Positions 44,451 to 57,338 of a stretch of 64,000 nucleotides of DNA are shown here, one piece after another. The DNA is from Solanum dulcamara (taxonomy: Eukaryota; Streptophyta; Magnoliopsida; Solanales; Solanaceae). Under the pieces are notes generated by a model. The model saw only the letters and a list, made by a program, of their open reading frames with translations, was not told the DNA's origin and searched no databases. How positions within the stretch are numbered: position 1 is the stretch's first letter; each line of letters begins with the position of its first letter. Location: NCBI RefSeq assembly GCF_947179165.1, contig NC_077243.1, positions 46,020,501 to 46,084,500 of the forward strand, in the 5' to 3' direction. A program made the translations under genes and the position numbers.

Positions 44451-46621
44451 GTGACGTATTAATAGCCTGTACGAGTAGAGTAACGATGAACCATATGTAA
44501 TTAGCTCATCATCTGAGACTCGATATAAGAATCGTCATGGACTATCATTTGAGGATCAAAATGATTATCATCTGAAGTATCCTCTAAATGACATTAGGGG
44601 CCATATCGACAAAGTCTCAAAAGTCCTAGACTTTTCTTAAGGTAATACCAAACGGCTTATGCAATCAGAGACACTTGTCATTATAGAGCTCTTAGGCATG
44701 GAGCTCATACATTCAATTAGTATTCATCATATAGGGACTCGAGAGTAGCAGTTCAACTACTTCAAGAACTTTGATATTAAGAAATGAATAGGAGTTATAG
44801 TTCATGTTTCCCATGCATCCAGTTACTATTTCCTGTATAGAAGGCTCGAGGGTGATAGCTCAGCTACCGTAAGTGCCTTAGAATTTAGAAGTGAACATGA
44901 ATCAATAGGCTCTACATATGTTACCTTTTGTCCTATAGAAGCCTTAAAACGGAAATAGCTCAACTATTACAGGAGTTCTACCATTACGAAGTGGATAAGA
45001 ATTATGAACTATACTCGGAGCTTTACGAATAGAATTATCCCCAAGTTTCATATACAAACCATTCATAACTTATATCTAAGACATGCCAAAATAAAGAAGA
45101 ATAGCTTTACATACCTCTTCTGGACTTCCCTTAATCACGTCCACGTCATCGTCCTCTAAACCTATTTAACATGGAAGAAATACAAGTATCAACAAACTTA
45201 GGCTTTTCATCACCTTAGGTTACACACGAGTATTTATAGAACTCATCCCCTCGCTTCCCTTCTCGACTAGTTCCTTAACTAGTTAAGGCGTTAACAGAAA
45301 TCGGACAGCACCTCCCCTATAATTTGCCCTATCCGAATTCCCAATCACGTCCCTAATACCTAAAGCCAACCAAAAACTTAACCAGCAGCTCATATATATA
45401 TAAAACATGGCAACATTATACATTACAACCACCGAAATACTCGCTCGAAATTACGATATCCAAGATATGGTTTCTAGTTTCTATTTTGCAAAACCTTTAA
45501 CCGTACGAAGTAGGGGGGTCGAGTGGATACATACATAAGCTACCCCACCTATTTTAAGACACATATAGTCTCTTCAATATACACCACCCAACCAGCATCA
45601 GCCTCCGCACATACAATACCTCATTTCGACTATAATTTAACTACGACGACTTCAATTTCGATTGTTTCTATCGTTGAGCATTCCCACGACCTTTTTTATC
45701 CTTTAAGTAATATAAAAGGTATATAATACACTACATAAAAACCCCATAAAGTCCAAATTTAAAGGAGAATCCTTACCGTACCCGAAATTGGCCAAAACTA
45801 GCCAAAATTGCACCTCGGAACTTCTTTAGTCGCGCTGAAACTGCGTGGACTGTTTTCTATCCATTTTTGCTTCCCCATATAGAAAATTTTCATTATTAAA
45901 CACCATCATATCACCGTAGAATACCTTAAATAATTAATTCACGGAATGAAATCGGGCGTTACCTTTATCTCTTGGCCAACCCGTAGGGTCCTCTCTTTGC
46001 CCCTAGCGTTTTCTCTCTTTCTTTCTCATATTTTCTCTCTTGTTATAGTCTGAAATTTGGATAGAAACTGAATTTGTGAGTCACATATCATATATATATA
46101 GGTCTTCCCAAGAGGTAACACATGTCATCCTCTTAGGGTGATACATGTCAAGCCCTTTTTGGGCCACATATCCCTGTCAAGGCTCCTAGGCTGCCATGTG
46201 TCCTTGGTGGGGCCCACCCTCAAGTAAGTGGGTCAAGTAGGTGGGTCACCTGCTTCCACGTGGCACTCCTTCATTGGCTTCCACGTTTCCTCTTTTCCTC
46301 TTCCTCGTGGGTTCGTAATGTCATCCTATTTTAAGAGCCTATGTAATCCGTGCTACGTAAGCTTGGCATATCCTCAAGTAGCTTAGGTATGTAAGACTTC
46401 TACGTTAGGAGCTTACGTAGGTTAATCGAGTCCTACGACTCATTACTTGGCCTCCAATTCCTTCTGGATTCTTATGACTTTATTTCCAACCTTCTCTACT
46501 ATAGGGTATCATATTCTCCTTTCCTTAGAGGCGTTTGATAGTGTCGTAGCTTATCCGGCTCACATAATAATGTCTAAGGAACTTAAGAGACATTCCGAGC
46601 TCGAGAGTGTGGGGTGTAACA
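44158..46621 (-). mobile_element. LTR H (minus), lacking its distal end
   Basis: The minus-strand start TGTTACACCCCACAC is at 46621, directly adjoining plus-strand pol sequence. The TATA run is at 46090-46102. Sequence 44590-45320 is the reverse complement of F (43699-44150 plus 32243-32514) at LTR-paralog identity, so F and H form a large imperfect inverted repeat. The distal end of H is missing. Confidence 0.75.
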
Positions 46622-46833
46622 GCGTCCAGGTCATAAAGGAGTTATCCTACGAGGAGCAACCTATCGTCATCCTGAATCAGCAGATTAGAAGGTTGCGAAT
46701 CAAGGACGTGGCCTCCATCAAAGTATTGTGGCAAAATAAGAATAGAGAAAGGATGACCTAGGAAGCCGAGGAAGAGATAAAAAATAAATATCCATACTTT
46801 TTCCCTATACCCACAGGTAATCTAAACTCCTAA
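46622..46833 (+). pseudogene. Pol C-terminus (chromodomain region) of an older plus element (owner of LTR I)
   Basis: It encodes VIKELSYEEQPIVILNQQIR, then VASIKVLWQNKNRERMT, a TAG at 46759 where Trp is expected (G-to-A type), then EAEEEIKNKYPYFF, and ends at TAA 46831. It is the end of integrase plus the chromodomain-like tail. Everything upstream was replaced by LTR H. The open frame that joins LTR H to this piece is a chance fusion. Confidence 0.8.
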
Positions 46834-46956
46834 ATTGGTTGTATTGATTAATAAGACACATATATATGGCAACTATTACAGAGATTTCCCAAATATTTGT
46901 AAGACCTTATGAGACTAGTTAAAATTCGAGGATTAATGTTCTAAAGGGAGGAAGGA
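46834..46956 (+). mobile_element. 3' UTR and PPT before LTR I
   Basis: Non-coding, ending AAATTCGAGGATTAATGTTC and the purine tract AAAGGGAGGAAGGA (46943-46956). This is the same arrangement as before the other 3' LTRs. Confidence 0.8.
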
Positions 46957-48317
46957 TGTTATACCCCATATTTTTGTACATGGGAACATTTGTTTGCTTT
47001 CCTAAAAGTTTTCATGTGATCCATGTTATCGATGACGTTACCAAATGAACCGAAGGAGGGGAGGATGTAATGCCCCATATTTTGCATAGACTAGTTCTCT
47101 GTCAGTAGTGATGGGTGGAAATAGGTTTGGAAGGATGTGAAAAGAGTTGTAGGCCAATAATGAGTCATGGTAATCGACCTACTTTCTTAATCTACCGATT
47201 TGGATGTTTTACATAATTAAGCTACTTGAGAACATAGCGAGATTAAGTAGCAAGGATCACATAGGTTGTTAAAGTGAGATGAGATTACGAACCTACGAAA
47301 AAAAGGAAGTAGATTATGCACCTACTTGGAACGAGTAGGTGATACACCTACTAAAGTGGACCCCACCAAGACACGTGGCAGTAGTTGTTTAGAGCATGGA
47401 GGGGATTGACATGTAGGAGCTAGACACGTGTCACCCTTGGGGCTGGACATGTGTAGGGGCTGAAAACTGTCACCCTTAGGGGATGACACGTGTCACTCTC
47501 AAGGGTGGTGTATATAGGTCTAAACTCATGACTAAGATCTCATCTTTAGCTCATTAGTCTTCTTCCTAACTTAGAAAAAATAAAGAGATAGAGAGACTTA
47601 GAACTTCACCCATGGCTAGCTAAACTTACAGCCCAAATTAGTGATCTGAACCTAATCTTTACAAAGTAATTCACCCCTTAGAAAGTCTACAATAACGTGG
47701 GGTGATCATACGAGCAGCAACGTCAAGTTAATCAAAGTCGTCAACTTTCACCCACGTTGACAAGCCAAGTTGCTAAGGTAGGGTTCTTCTTTTCAAATTG
47801 GAGTCAATGATGTTGTAATGGAGAGATTACTTTGTATTAAGTGGGGTTGGAAGTAAGAAAATTACATGGGTATTGTTGACGTTGTAAATGGACAGAATTG
47901 AAGTTGTTCTAGTTGGATTAAAGTTTGATTATTGTTGTTATTATTATAGTATTGTATTTGAAGGTAATTTGTGTATGTTGAAGGGCTAGAAATATGAAAT
48001 TATACACATTACTGTTAAAGGGTGTTGAAAACCGTAGAGGGGCTATTTTGAAGTAAAAAGGATGAATCAATTTTAATTAACGTTGTGATTTTTGTTGTTA
48101 TACGAGGATGAAGGAATTAAATGAAATTTAAATGAGAAAACCCCATGATTAAATATTGGTGTTGAAATGGGTAGAATCGGAATTTGCATAAATTAAATTG
48201 GGTTGATTGTTGTTTTGCTATTATGGTTATAGATTATGTGTTAAAAGTAAAGGGAATTGTATGTGTTAATGTTGACTTTCCAATTGGGCCGTGTTGGGGG
48301 ACTGTTTTGGTATGTTG
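46957..48317 (+). mobile_element. LTR I (3' LTR), first 1361 bp, cut by element K-B
   Basis: Starts TGTTATACCCCATAT. A second PPT/LTR-start look-alike lies at about 47052-47085 (GGAGGGGAGGATGTAATGCC). G-boxes are at 47423-47432 and 47485-47494 and the TATA is at 47509-47517. The LTR is interrupted at 48317 by the K-B 5' LTR. The distal part is not found in the window. Confidence 0.8.
47423..47517 (+). promoter_or_regulatory. Putative promoter of LTR I
   Basis: Two GACACGTGTC palindromes and a TATA stretch GTATATAGG, in the order seen in the other LTRs. Confidence 0.5.
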
Positions 48318-48715
48318 TGTTATACCCCGTACATTTGTACCTTGGAAGGTTCTTAAGCTTCTTAAGTTTCTTGTAAGGTTCTTAAGCTCCTTAGAAGTTA
48401 CCATGTGAGCTGGATAATCTATAACGCTATCAAGTAACTCTAAGGAAAGAAGAATGTGATACCCCATAGTAGGGAAGATTGGAAATATGGTTGTAAGAAT
48501 TCAGAAGAAGTTGGAGACCAAATAATGAGTCATAGGACTCGACTTACTTACTTAAGCTACCAACTTGGAAATCTTACATACTTGAGCTAAAGTAAGATGA
48601 GATTATGAACCCACTAGGGGGAAAAGAAGGTGACATGTGGAAGTAGCTGGAGCAAGAGGGAAGAGGTGGTGCGTTGGCCCAATGAGGGCTTAACATATGT
48701 CACCACTTAGGTTTT

Positions 48716-48752
48716 GACACGTGTCACCAGCTAAGGTGGCCTATATATATGT
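48716..48752 (+). promoter_or_regulatory. Putative promoter of K-B 5' LTR
   Basis: GACACGTGTC followed after 15 nt by CTATATATATGT. Confidence 0.5.
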
Positions 48753-51000
48753 TTTATGACTTTTGAATTCATTCTTATCTAATAAGTTTCATCTTCATTC
48801 AAGAAAATTCTAGAAAAGAAAAGAAAAGAGAAGAGAAACTCTAAACTAGAGAGAAAGAGCTACGAATTTAGGAGAAAAAGGTAAGTTTTCCAATTTCATT
48901 CTGTGAATTAATTATCTAGGGTATAAAATGATGATATGAAGGTTTTAGTAATGAAAAATTATGGTTTGGAGAATCACCAAAAGGATAACCAACAGCCACG
49001 AAGTTTCAGCCGCGCTAAAAGAGATTCCGAGGTGAGTTTTGGCGAGTTTCGGGCAAGGTAAGGTTTTCCCTTTCAAATAGGAGTTTATGGTATTGTTATT
49101 CAGTACATTAAATGTCTTAAATGAGGTTTTAAGTGGAAAAATTTCATAAGAATACTTGACGTTAGAAATAAACTAAATTAAAGTCGTTATAGTTAAATCA
49201 AAGTCGAGTAATGTGTTATGATTATGGTGCTGTGGTTGCAGCTAGGTAGGTTGTGTTTTTCAGGGATGGAAATTGTTCTAAAAAGGGTGTGGGTTCTTCT
49301 GGTTTCAGCCACACGACCCTCCATTTCGTATGGTTAAAGGTTTTACGAAACAAAGATTAAAAACTCTATTTTGGTATCGTAGTTTTGTGCGAGTTGTGTA
49401 GAATTTTTACTTCATCGTATTGGAGTGATTTGATTGTATATAGATTCTGTTTGTTGTGGTAAATATGACTGCTAAGATTATAATTGGTATAGGGCAAGTT
49501 ATAGAGGAGGTGCTTCCTGATTTCCACCGACTTTGGAACTAGTAGTAAACCAGTCGAGGAAAATGGATAAGGAAATGATTCCTCTGGATACTTGGTTGTG
49601 GATGGGGAAGTTGGACAGTGGAAGGTTATTAATCTTAGTATTATTTCCATGTTAAATAGGTTCAAAATACGATGAGGCAAACGTGGTGAAGGGTAACCCA
49701 TAAGAGGTATATGAAGCTACCTTCTTTCTCTTGGCATGTTTTTGGCATAAATATGTAAAGCTACCCTTCTTCTCTCTTGATATGTCCTTGACATCAGTTA
49801 TGATGTTATGATGAAATGTTTATGGTACCGAGTCCCTTGATGGGCCAAGTAGTAAATATGTTACTATCTAAGGATCCGGCCATATGTTCCACGGCACATA
49901 TGTGTATGACGACTATATGAGGGAAAGTAGATAGTATGTAAAGCTTATCTCTTATTTTCTCTTAGCATGTCTTAGTCATAAGTGGATGGTATATAGACTA
50001 TGGGGATAATTCCATTCATAGAACCCTGAGTATAGTTTGTAAATCTTATTCACTTTTTGATGTTAGAACTCCTGCGATAGTTATTATTGTCTTGTAAGTC
50101 TTCTACATGACGAAAGGTAGTACACGTGAAGCTTATCCCTTCCTTCTCTTGAAATGTCTTAATGTAAGTGAAGAGGTATATGATATGAGTTAGAGTTAAT
50201 TTCATTTATAGGTTCCGAGTGTAACTCATGGCTTGTACTCACTTTTGAATGTTAAAGGTCCTAAAGCAGTTGAACTACTACACTCAAGCCTTCCATATGT
50301 TGGGTAGTAACTGGATACGCAAGCTCGTATTCCTAAGGGCTCTAGGGCGATGAATGTATCTGATTGCGTAAGCTATATAGCATTATCTTCATTCACGTCT
50401 ATGACACCTAAGGGTCTACTTAATATGATCCCTAATGACCCTCAGAGGGTACTCAAGACAATAACTACCCGAATCTTCAATTGATGGTTCACTTGGCTAT
50501 TTCACGGAGTCTCAGATAATGATTTAGCTTGCATATGGTTACTCACTGCTCTGCTCGTGCATATGTCTAATATATCTTCCACCAAGTCCCTCACAAGAGG
50601 GTCATGTATGATTGAGTCCCATAAAGGGTCAGGTATAACATAAGACTATATAAGTATTCATCGAGTCCCATAAAGGGTCGGATTTGACCGAGTCCCATAA
50701 AAGGCCGGGTATGACCGAGTCCCATAAAGGGCCGGGTATGATATATGTATATGATGGTAAGATGACATAATTATTGACTGGGTTCCATAAAGGTTCGGGT
50801 ACGGTATATATACACATGTGATAACATAATGATACATTTGTAACACCGAGTCCCACAATAGGCTGGGTATGGAATATGACACTGAGATACATAATGTCGT
50901 TTTACAAGATGCAGCTACAGTGATTTATTAATTATTATACTTGTTCCCTGCACCCTTATGCCAACTGTAATTTCCTTATGATGTCTATGCTTATATACTC

Positions 51001-51058
51001 AGTACATATGACGTACTAACCCCCCTTTATCGGGGGGCTGTATTCATGCCCACAGGTA
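51001..51058 (+). other. Conserved hairpin module in K-B LTR
   Basis: AGTAC (51001-51005) and GTACT (51013-51017) form one stem. CCCCCC and GGGGGG (about 51020-51037) form a second stem with a short TTTATC-like loop, and CATGCCCACAGGTA follows. It aligns with 35064 and 43241 in element G and 15572 in C. Confidence 0.55.
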
Positions 51059-51462
51059 TAGATACACACTTTAAGGATCCACCAGTATAGGAGTTCTACT
51101 CAACAATTCAGAAGCACTCTATTGTGCCGGAGCCTAGTTTTGGTACTAACCCTCGATGTATTTATTAATTTGTTCACGGGTATGGTGGTGGCCCTGTCCT
51201 GCCTTAGGTTACTATTCTTACTCGTAGAGGTCTTTGGAAATGTATGTGGGTTGTATATGTGTGTGTGTACAGTGGTTCCTATAAGACTTATGTTTTGGGA
51301 CGTTCCCTTTGTCATGGAAGCCTCATCAGCTTATATGTTACCATGCCTGTTGACTTCTTATGATGCAACTAGGAGACAAGGTTACTTACAGTTAGCAGGG
51401 GAATACGCGAGTGTTTAGTTTAGGCACCCGTCATGACCTACGGGGTTAGGTCGTGACAAAAG

Positions 51463-51474
51463 TAGTATGAAAGT
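51463..51474 (+). other. Primer binding site of K-B (decayed)
   Basis: TAGTATGAAAGT has four mismatches to TGGTATCAGAGC, but it lies at the right distance from the LTR end and before a family leader. Confidence 0.6.
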
Positions 51475-51644
51475 GGTCCTTCCTTAGAATGTCCACAGAA
51501 CGTGTCTAGTAGAGTCTTGTTTATCGGTGTGTTGTGCATCACATCTATAAGCAGGAGACTAAGGACATTTAGGATGTTATTTTTCTTTCTTGTCTTAGAT
51601 CGTGCGATAGAGCTATGTTCTTAGGATGAACTTTCACTAACCTA

Positions 51645-51661
51645 CCCTTATGCTTGCAGTA
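51645..51661 (+). promoter_or_regulatory. Splice-acceptor-like site before gag of K-B
   Basis: CACTAAC, then CCCTTATGCTTGCAG, then TA and the gag ATG at 51662. Confidence 0.45.
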
Positions 51662-52975
51662 ATGCCTCCGAGTAAAGCAACACCGCCTAGAAGGGCAAGT
51701 TGGTAGAAGGGGAAACTGGTCAGGCCCCGAGAGTTACTCGAGCTCGTGCCCAGCCTATGCCAAGGATTGTGCCTCAGTTAGAGAGTTCTACTATTCCTCC
51801 ACCTCTAGACGAGCTTAGGGAAGAAATTGTAGGAGCCTCCATCCCCACAGAAAGGGGCGGAGGATAGATCTATGAGAGATGCAGTACAGTTGGCGACCGG
51901 ACTGATAGCAAGACAGGTTCAAATGCATGGCCTAGATGATGCAAACAAACAAGACAGCTTGAGGGTTTGTGACTTCCTAGCCTATAATTCCCCAGAATTC
52001 CATGGGTCAAGACCTGCAAAAGAACCATAGGAGTTCATTCGACAGATGCAGGATACGTTGAGAATAATTAGGGCTTCTGAGACTGAGTTTGTTGAGTTGG
52101 ATTCATATCGGCTGCGTGACGTAGACGTTAATTGGTAGGAGTCTTGGGAATTATCAAGGGGCGAGGGTGCTCCTTTAGCAGTCTGGGATAAGTTTGTGGA
52201 AGCCTTCATTAGCCACTTTCTACCTCCAAAAATAAAACAAGCCAAAGTTGATAGATTCTTATAGTTGAGGCAGAATAGCAGGAGCATTAAAGATTATAGC
52301 CTTGAGTTTGACTCGCTAGCGAGATATGCGCCCACTATTCTGGCCAATATAGCTGATAGGGTGCATCGCTATGTGATGGGGCTAGATCGTCACTTGATTA
52401 ATAGTTGTATGGCCATGGATTCTCATCCAAGCATAAATATTACTCAGGTACAGGCGTATGCATAATGGGTGGAGGATCAGCATAAAGGGCGACAACCCGA
52501 TAAAGATTATGATAGGGGCCAGCATAAGATAGCTAGGTCGGGTTGTTATTTAGGGAAGTTTTGAGGGAACCAGCCTTAATAGTATAGTAGGTATCCTTCC
52601 TAGCTAGCTCGCAGTGCATCCCCACAGTTCACGGGTAGAGGATTCAATAGCACAGGGCATTAAGGAGCCGGTCAGAGCTTTGGGGTTTTAGGTTCACAGA
52701 TGAACAGGGGTTCACATAAGTTGAGGGCACCTTTACCTCAGTGTCCACGTTGTGATAGGGCTCATTTTGGGGAATACCATTTTAGGACAGGTGTCTGCTT
52801 TACTTGTGACCTTCAAGGCCATGTTATGAGGGAGTGTCCATTCGGGGGCAGGTGCTGATTCATCTTCTTTTGTGGCTATGCGCCCTATGGGATGGGTATT
52901 TAGACACCAGCAGGGCATGGTAGAGGCCATGGTGGAACTTCTAGTGCTAGTGGTCCTTTGAATCATATCTATGCC
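51662..52975 (+). pseudogene. gag: Element K-B gag, nearly full length, with stops and frameshifts
   Basis: The start MPPSKATPP matches the family. The capsid is readable from about 51960: RVCDFLAYNSPEFHGSRP, SYRLRDVDVNW, WDKFVEAFISHFLPP, YSLEFDSLARYAPTIL and RVHRYVMGLDRHL. TAG/TAA codons occur where Gln or Trp is expected (near 52028, 52137, 52262 and 52463). The first knuckle CPRCDRAHFGEY lost its last Cys. The second, CFTCDLQGHVMREC, is complete. The copy in the left block survives only from 3703. No pol follows, so K is a gag-only element. Confidence 0.85.
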
Positions 52976-53341
52976 TTAGCTAGCAGATAAGATCAGGAGG
53001 CGTTACCAAATGTGGTTATAGGTTTATTCTTACTTTTCTTCCAGAATATATATGCATTGTTATTGGGAGCCCTATGTAGCTATAATAAGATGTGGTACAT
53101 ATATATATATACATGTCATCCCTGTGAGGCACTGTTGGTATTTCTTCTGTGCAGATTTTTTGAGATGGTAAGAAATATAGAGGAAACTCTGCCAAAACAT
53201 TTCTAAAAATAAAAAGAGAATGAGAGATGGGGCTGTAGTGTATCTTGAAAGGTCGTGTCCACCGTAATGATAAGATTTGACTAAACTACAAGTATGGCTG
53301 ACCTCGAGGAATGAGTTAATTGCTGACTTGATGGCAATAGT
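52976..53341 (+). pseudogene. Element K-B protease stub and shared non-coding block
   Basis: LASR-DQEALPNVVIGLFLLF is the protease N-terminus. Where ALIDPGST should follow the sequence reads YALLLGALCSYNK and becomes non-coding. This is the same breakpoint region as in D (after SYIT) and C (after YMS). It ends at AATAG where solo LTR S-B is inserted. Confidence 0.75.
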
Positions 53342-56300
53342 GTTATACCCCACACTTTTAAACTTGGAATGTCTCTTAAGTTCCTTAGACATTATCATGA
53401 GATCCGGATAAGCTACGACACTATCAAACGACTCTAAGGAAGGGGGAATGTGATACCCCGTAGTAGAGAAAGTTGGAAATATAGTCATAAAGATCCGGAA
53501 GGAATTGGAGGCCATGTAATGAGTCGTAGGACTCGATTTACCTATGTAAGCTACTAACTTAGAAGTCTTACATACCTAAACTATTTGAGTACATACCAAT
53601 CTTGTTTAGCACGGATTACATAGGATCTTAAAATAAGATAAGATTACGAACCCACGAGGAAGAGAAAAAAAGACACGTGGCAGCCAATGAGGGAGTGACA
53701 CCTGGCAGCACCTCAAGAAAGAAGGTGACCCACCTACTTGGGGTAAGTGGGCCCCACTTCCATGTGGCAGCCCCTCCTTCAATGCATGGATATGGTGGCC
53801 CAATAGAGGCTGGACACGTGTCCCCCATAGGGGCTGGACACGTGTCCCCCATAGGGGCTGACACGTTTCACCCCCTAAGAACACCTATATATGTATATTA
53901 TCCATTAAACTTCAGCTTTCATTCATTAAACTTCAGCAAAAAAAGTCAAGAACAAACCCTAAACTTGGAGAGAAAAGTGTGGCGGCTAGGAGGAAAAAAA
54001 TAGGTAAGTCCCGATTTTGTTCCGTAAATTAATTATCCAGAATATACCATGATGATATGGAAGTATTAGAAGTATAAAATCATGTCTTGGTGCAGCCAAA
54101 ACGGACAGCAAACAGTCAACGCAGTTTCAACCTAACTAAAGAAGTTCTGAGGTGCAATTTTGGCTAACTTTGGCCAATTTCGGGTAAGGTAAGTATTCTC
54201 CTTTAACTTTGGACTTTATGGTGTTGTTATGTAGTGTATTATATACCTTGTATACTTCTGTAAGTATAAAAAAGGTCATGTAAATGCTCGACGATAGAAG
54301 CGATCGAAATTGAAGTCGTCATAGTTAAATTGTAGTCAAAATGAGGCATTGTGTGTGTGGAGGTTGAAGCTGGTTGTGTGGTGTGTTTTACAGGGCCTAA
54401 ATGTGTCCTAAAAGATGTGGGGGAGCTTCTGTTGCAGCCACACGACCCCCCCTCGCTTCGTACAGTTAAAAGTTTTGCAAAGTGGAAACTAGAAACCTTA
54501 TTTTGGTATCGTAGTTTCGAGCGAGTCGTTTGGAGTTTATGTGGTATAAGATTGATGTGAATTGTATATATATATGCTGTAGGTTATTGTTGTTGGTTGT
54601 ATGTATCTATTAGGAGTATAATTAGAAATTCTGATAGGGCACATTATAAGGGGAGACGCTGCCCAATTTTTGCTAACTCTTTAACTAGTTAAGGAACTAG
54701 TCAAGAAGGAAAGCGAGGAAACGAGTTCTATGAATACTCGTAGGTAATCTAAGGCACTGAAAAGTCAGAGGTTTGATACTTTCATTGCTTCCATGTTAAA
54801 TAGGTTTGGATGACGACAACGTGGACATGATTAATGGAAGTCCGTAAGAGGTATGTAAGGGTATTCTTCTTTCTTTTGGTGTGTCTTAGATATAAGTTAT
54901 AAATGGTTTATATATGAAACATGGGGATATTTCCATTCGTAAAGCTCTAAGTATAGTTCGTAGTTATCATCCACTTTTGATGGTAGAGGTAGTTCCAGTT
55001 ATAAGTTCTGAGTGTAATTCATGACTCGAGTTCACTCCTAAATGCTAAGGCTCTTAAGGTAGCTGAGCTATCACCCTCGAACCTGCTATACATGACATAG
55101 TAATCGGGCACACAGGAAACAGGAACTATAACTCTTATTCACTTCTAGATACTGAAGCTACTATTCCCAAGTTCTAAATAGGCTATATGTCTCATATTCA
55201 CTCGTTGGCGAGAAAACTCTTGTCGTAGTTGAGCTATATTTCCTAAACCATCTATATGTCAATTAGTAGTGGGGATATAAGATCCTATTTCTAGGGACTC
55301 TATGATGACAGATGTCCCTAATTTCCTTAAGCCGGTTGGCACTACCCTAAAATGTGTCTACAACTCCTGAGACTTCACTTAATGTAGCCCTAGGGTCACA
55401 CAAAGGGCACCTGAGATGATTTTATCCTGATCCACGAATGATAGTCTGTATGACTACCTTATTAAGTTTCAGATAATGATCCACCTATGCGTGGTTGATA
55501 ATGACACCGTGTCCCATAAAGGGCCAGGTATGGTATATGATAATGACACCGAGTCCCATAAAGGGCCAGGTACAATATATGATAATGACACCAAGTCCCA
55601 TAAAGGGCTGGATATGGTATACGATGATTATGACATCGAGACCCCTAGTGGGTCGGGTACGGTATATGATGATATAATTATAACACCAAGACCCATAATA
55701 GGCCGGGTATGGTATGATAAGATATGATGGTATGAGAGGGTAATGGTACGATATAAATGTGCACTACTCCCTTCACCGAGTCCCTCACTAAAGGGTCAGA
55801 TATAATAAATAAGCATACACATGAAAACATAGTAATATACTGGTAAGGTATGAAATGATGTCGTATACGATGGTATGATACCGTATACATTGGTCTAGTA
55901 ACACCGAGTCCCATGAAGGACCAGGAGTGATATGTGAGGGTGATATACATGCCCTCTTTTCATAGAATGCAGGTATAGTGAACTCTTAACTGTCATACTT
56001 GTTTCCTGCATCCCTATTTCAGTTGTTATCTCAGTGATGTATTGTTATGCTTTATATACTCAGTACATATATCGTACTAACCCTTCTTTCTTTGGGGGGT
56101 TGCATTTCATTCCCGCAAGTGCAGATGCACTCTTTGGGAATCTGCAAGCTTAGGGTTCCACTTGGAAAATTTGGGAGAAGCTCTATTGAATCGGAGCCAA
56201 GCCTTTGGGTATTAGACCTTCTATGTATATATTTGTATATTCAGGGGTACGGTGGGGGCCCTATCCCACCATATGTTGTTGTTACTATTCTTAGAGGTCT

Positions 56301-56574
56301 GTAAACATATGTTTGTTTGTGAGTTTATTTTGATTGTGCCTATACGGCATATTGTAAATGTTTTTCTATTACAGCAGCCTTGTCGGCTTACGTGCCCTTT
56401 CATGATATGGTTTGAATGGAAGAGGCCATAAGTACACAAAAAAAACATTTTAACCATTGGGATTTTGTAAGTAGTATCACTTTGTGCATAGCTCGATTTG
56501 ACTATAGTGGATAGGTATATATACAGGAGTCCAGGTCGGACTCCAGTCGTGGCCTACGGGGTTAGGTCGTGACA
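53342..56574 (+). mobile_element. Solo LTR S-B (3233 bp) with perfect 5-bp target duplication
   Basis: TGTTATACCCCACAC ... GGTCGTGACA, flanked by AATAG at 53337-53341 and 56575-56579. This is the duplicate of S-A, with identical insertion site and duplication. It retains the roughly 448 bp missing in S-A (from about 54655). Promoter: GACACGTGTC at 53813 and 53837, TATA at 53885-53898. Confidence 0.9.
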
Positions 56575-57103
56575 AATAGTAACTAGGAGATCAATGCTGG
56601 TATGGTAGAAAGAGACTTAGAAAAGACTTGTGATACTAACAGATGCTGTAGAGAAGACTAGTAGATCTTGATAGATAAATATATGAAGGAATCGACTGAA
56701 TTGATAAGTAAGGAGAAATTGTGACGAGTTATAGCTAAAGGAGCAATGGTGTGATTGAGAGAAGAGTACGAGGGAAAGAGAATTTTGACGGATATGAAGT
56801 AGGAATAAAACAACTCATGAGATATTAAGAATATTGTGAAGGATAGCAAGCCTATACTTGACTAAAGGTTAAAATATTGGCAACAGGGTTATTGGCTACT
56901 GATATTGTGACATACAAGTAGCACAAGAGAGAGCAAAAGAGATCTTTCCTATGGTAGAATATAAGAGAACTTAAGAGTAAGTAAAGGAAGCGAAACAAGT
57001 ATGAGATATTGCAATATAAAGAAATTTCCCTGTAATCTATATAAGATCTTGAGGAAGGTTTTTGGTTCACATTCGAGGACGACTATTCTAAAGGGGGGAA
57101 GGA
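56575..57103 (+). mobile_element. Element K-B 3' internal region and PPT
   Basis: Duplicate of 7317-7845. It is non-coding and ends with a purine tract AAAGGGGGGAAGGA at 57090-57103. Confidence 0.75.
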
Positions 57104-57338
57104 TGTTATACCCCATACATTTGTACCTTAGAAGTTTCTTAGGCTCCTTAGAAGTCACCATGTGAGCCGGATAATCTATAATGCTATCAAGTAACTCTAA
57201 GGAAAGAAGAATGTGATACCCCATAGTAGGGAAGATTAGAAATATGGTTGTAAGAATTCGGAAGAAGTTGGAGACCAAATAATGAGTCGTAGGACATGAC
57301 TTACTTACTTAAGCTACCAACTTGGTGGAGGTGGTGCG
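57104..57338 (+). mobile_element. Element K-B 3' LTR, truncated, fused to D-B
   Basis: Same truncated LTR and same inverted fusion as at 7846-8080. The jump is CTTGG to TGGAGGTGGTGCG at about 57325. Confidence 0.8.

Larger units (their letters stand above)
48318..51458 (+). mobile_element. 5' LTR of element K-B (3141 bp, complete)
   Basis: TGTTATACCCCGTACATTTG ... GGTCGTGACA. A G-box is at 48716-48725, the TATA at 48741-48752, the tandem zone at 50580-50880, and the hairpin module at 51001-51058. The flank to the left is TGTTG (48313-48317). The matching duplication is lost because the 3' LTR is truncated. Confidence 0.9.

Noticed and set aside
46447..46761. 104-residue frame joining LTR H sequence to a chromodomain piece
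   Set aside because: The first half is antisense LTR and the second is decayed pol. It is a chance fusion at the insertion point and ends at a TAG within the domain.
49366..49701. 111-residue frame, minus strand
   Set aside because: It lies inside the K-B 5' LTR, antisense, with low complexity. Homologous LTRs do not keep the frame.
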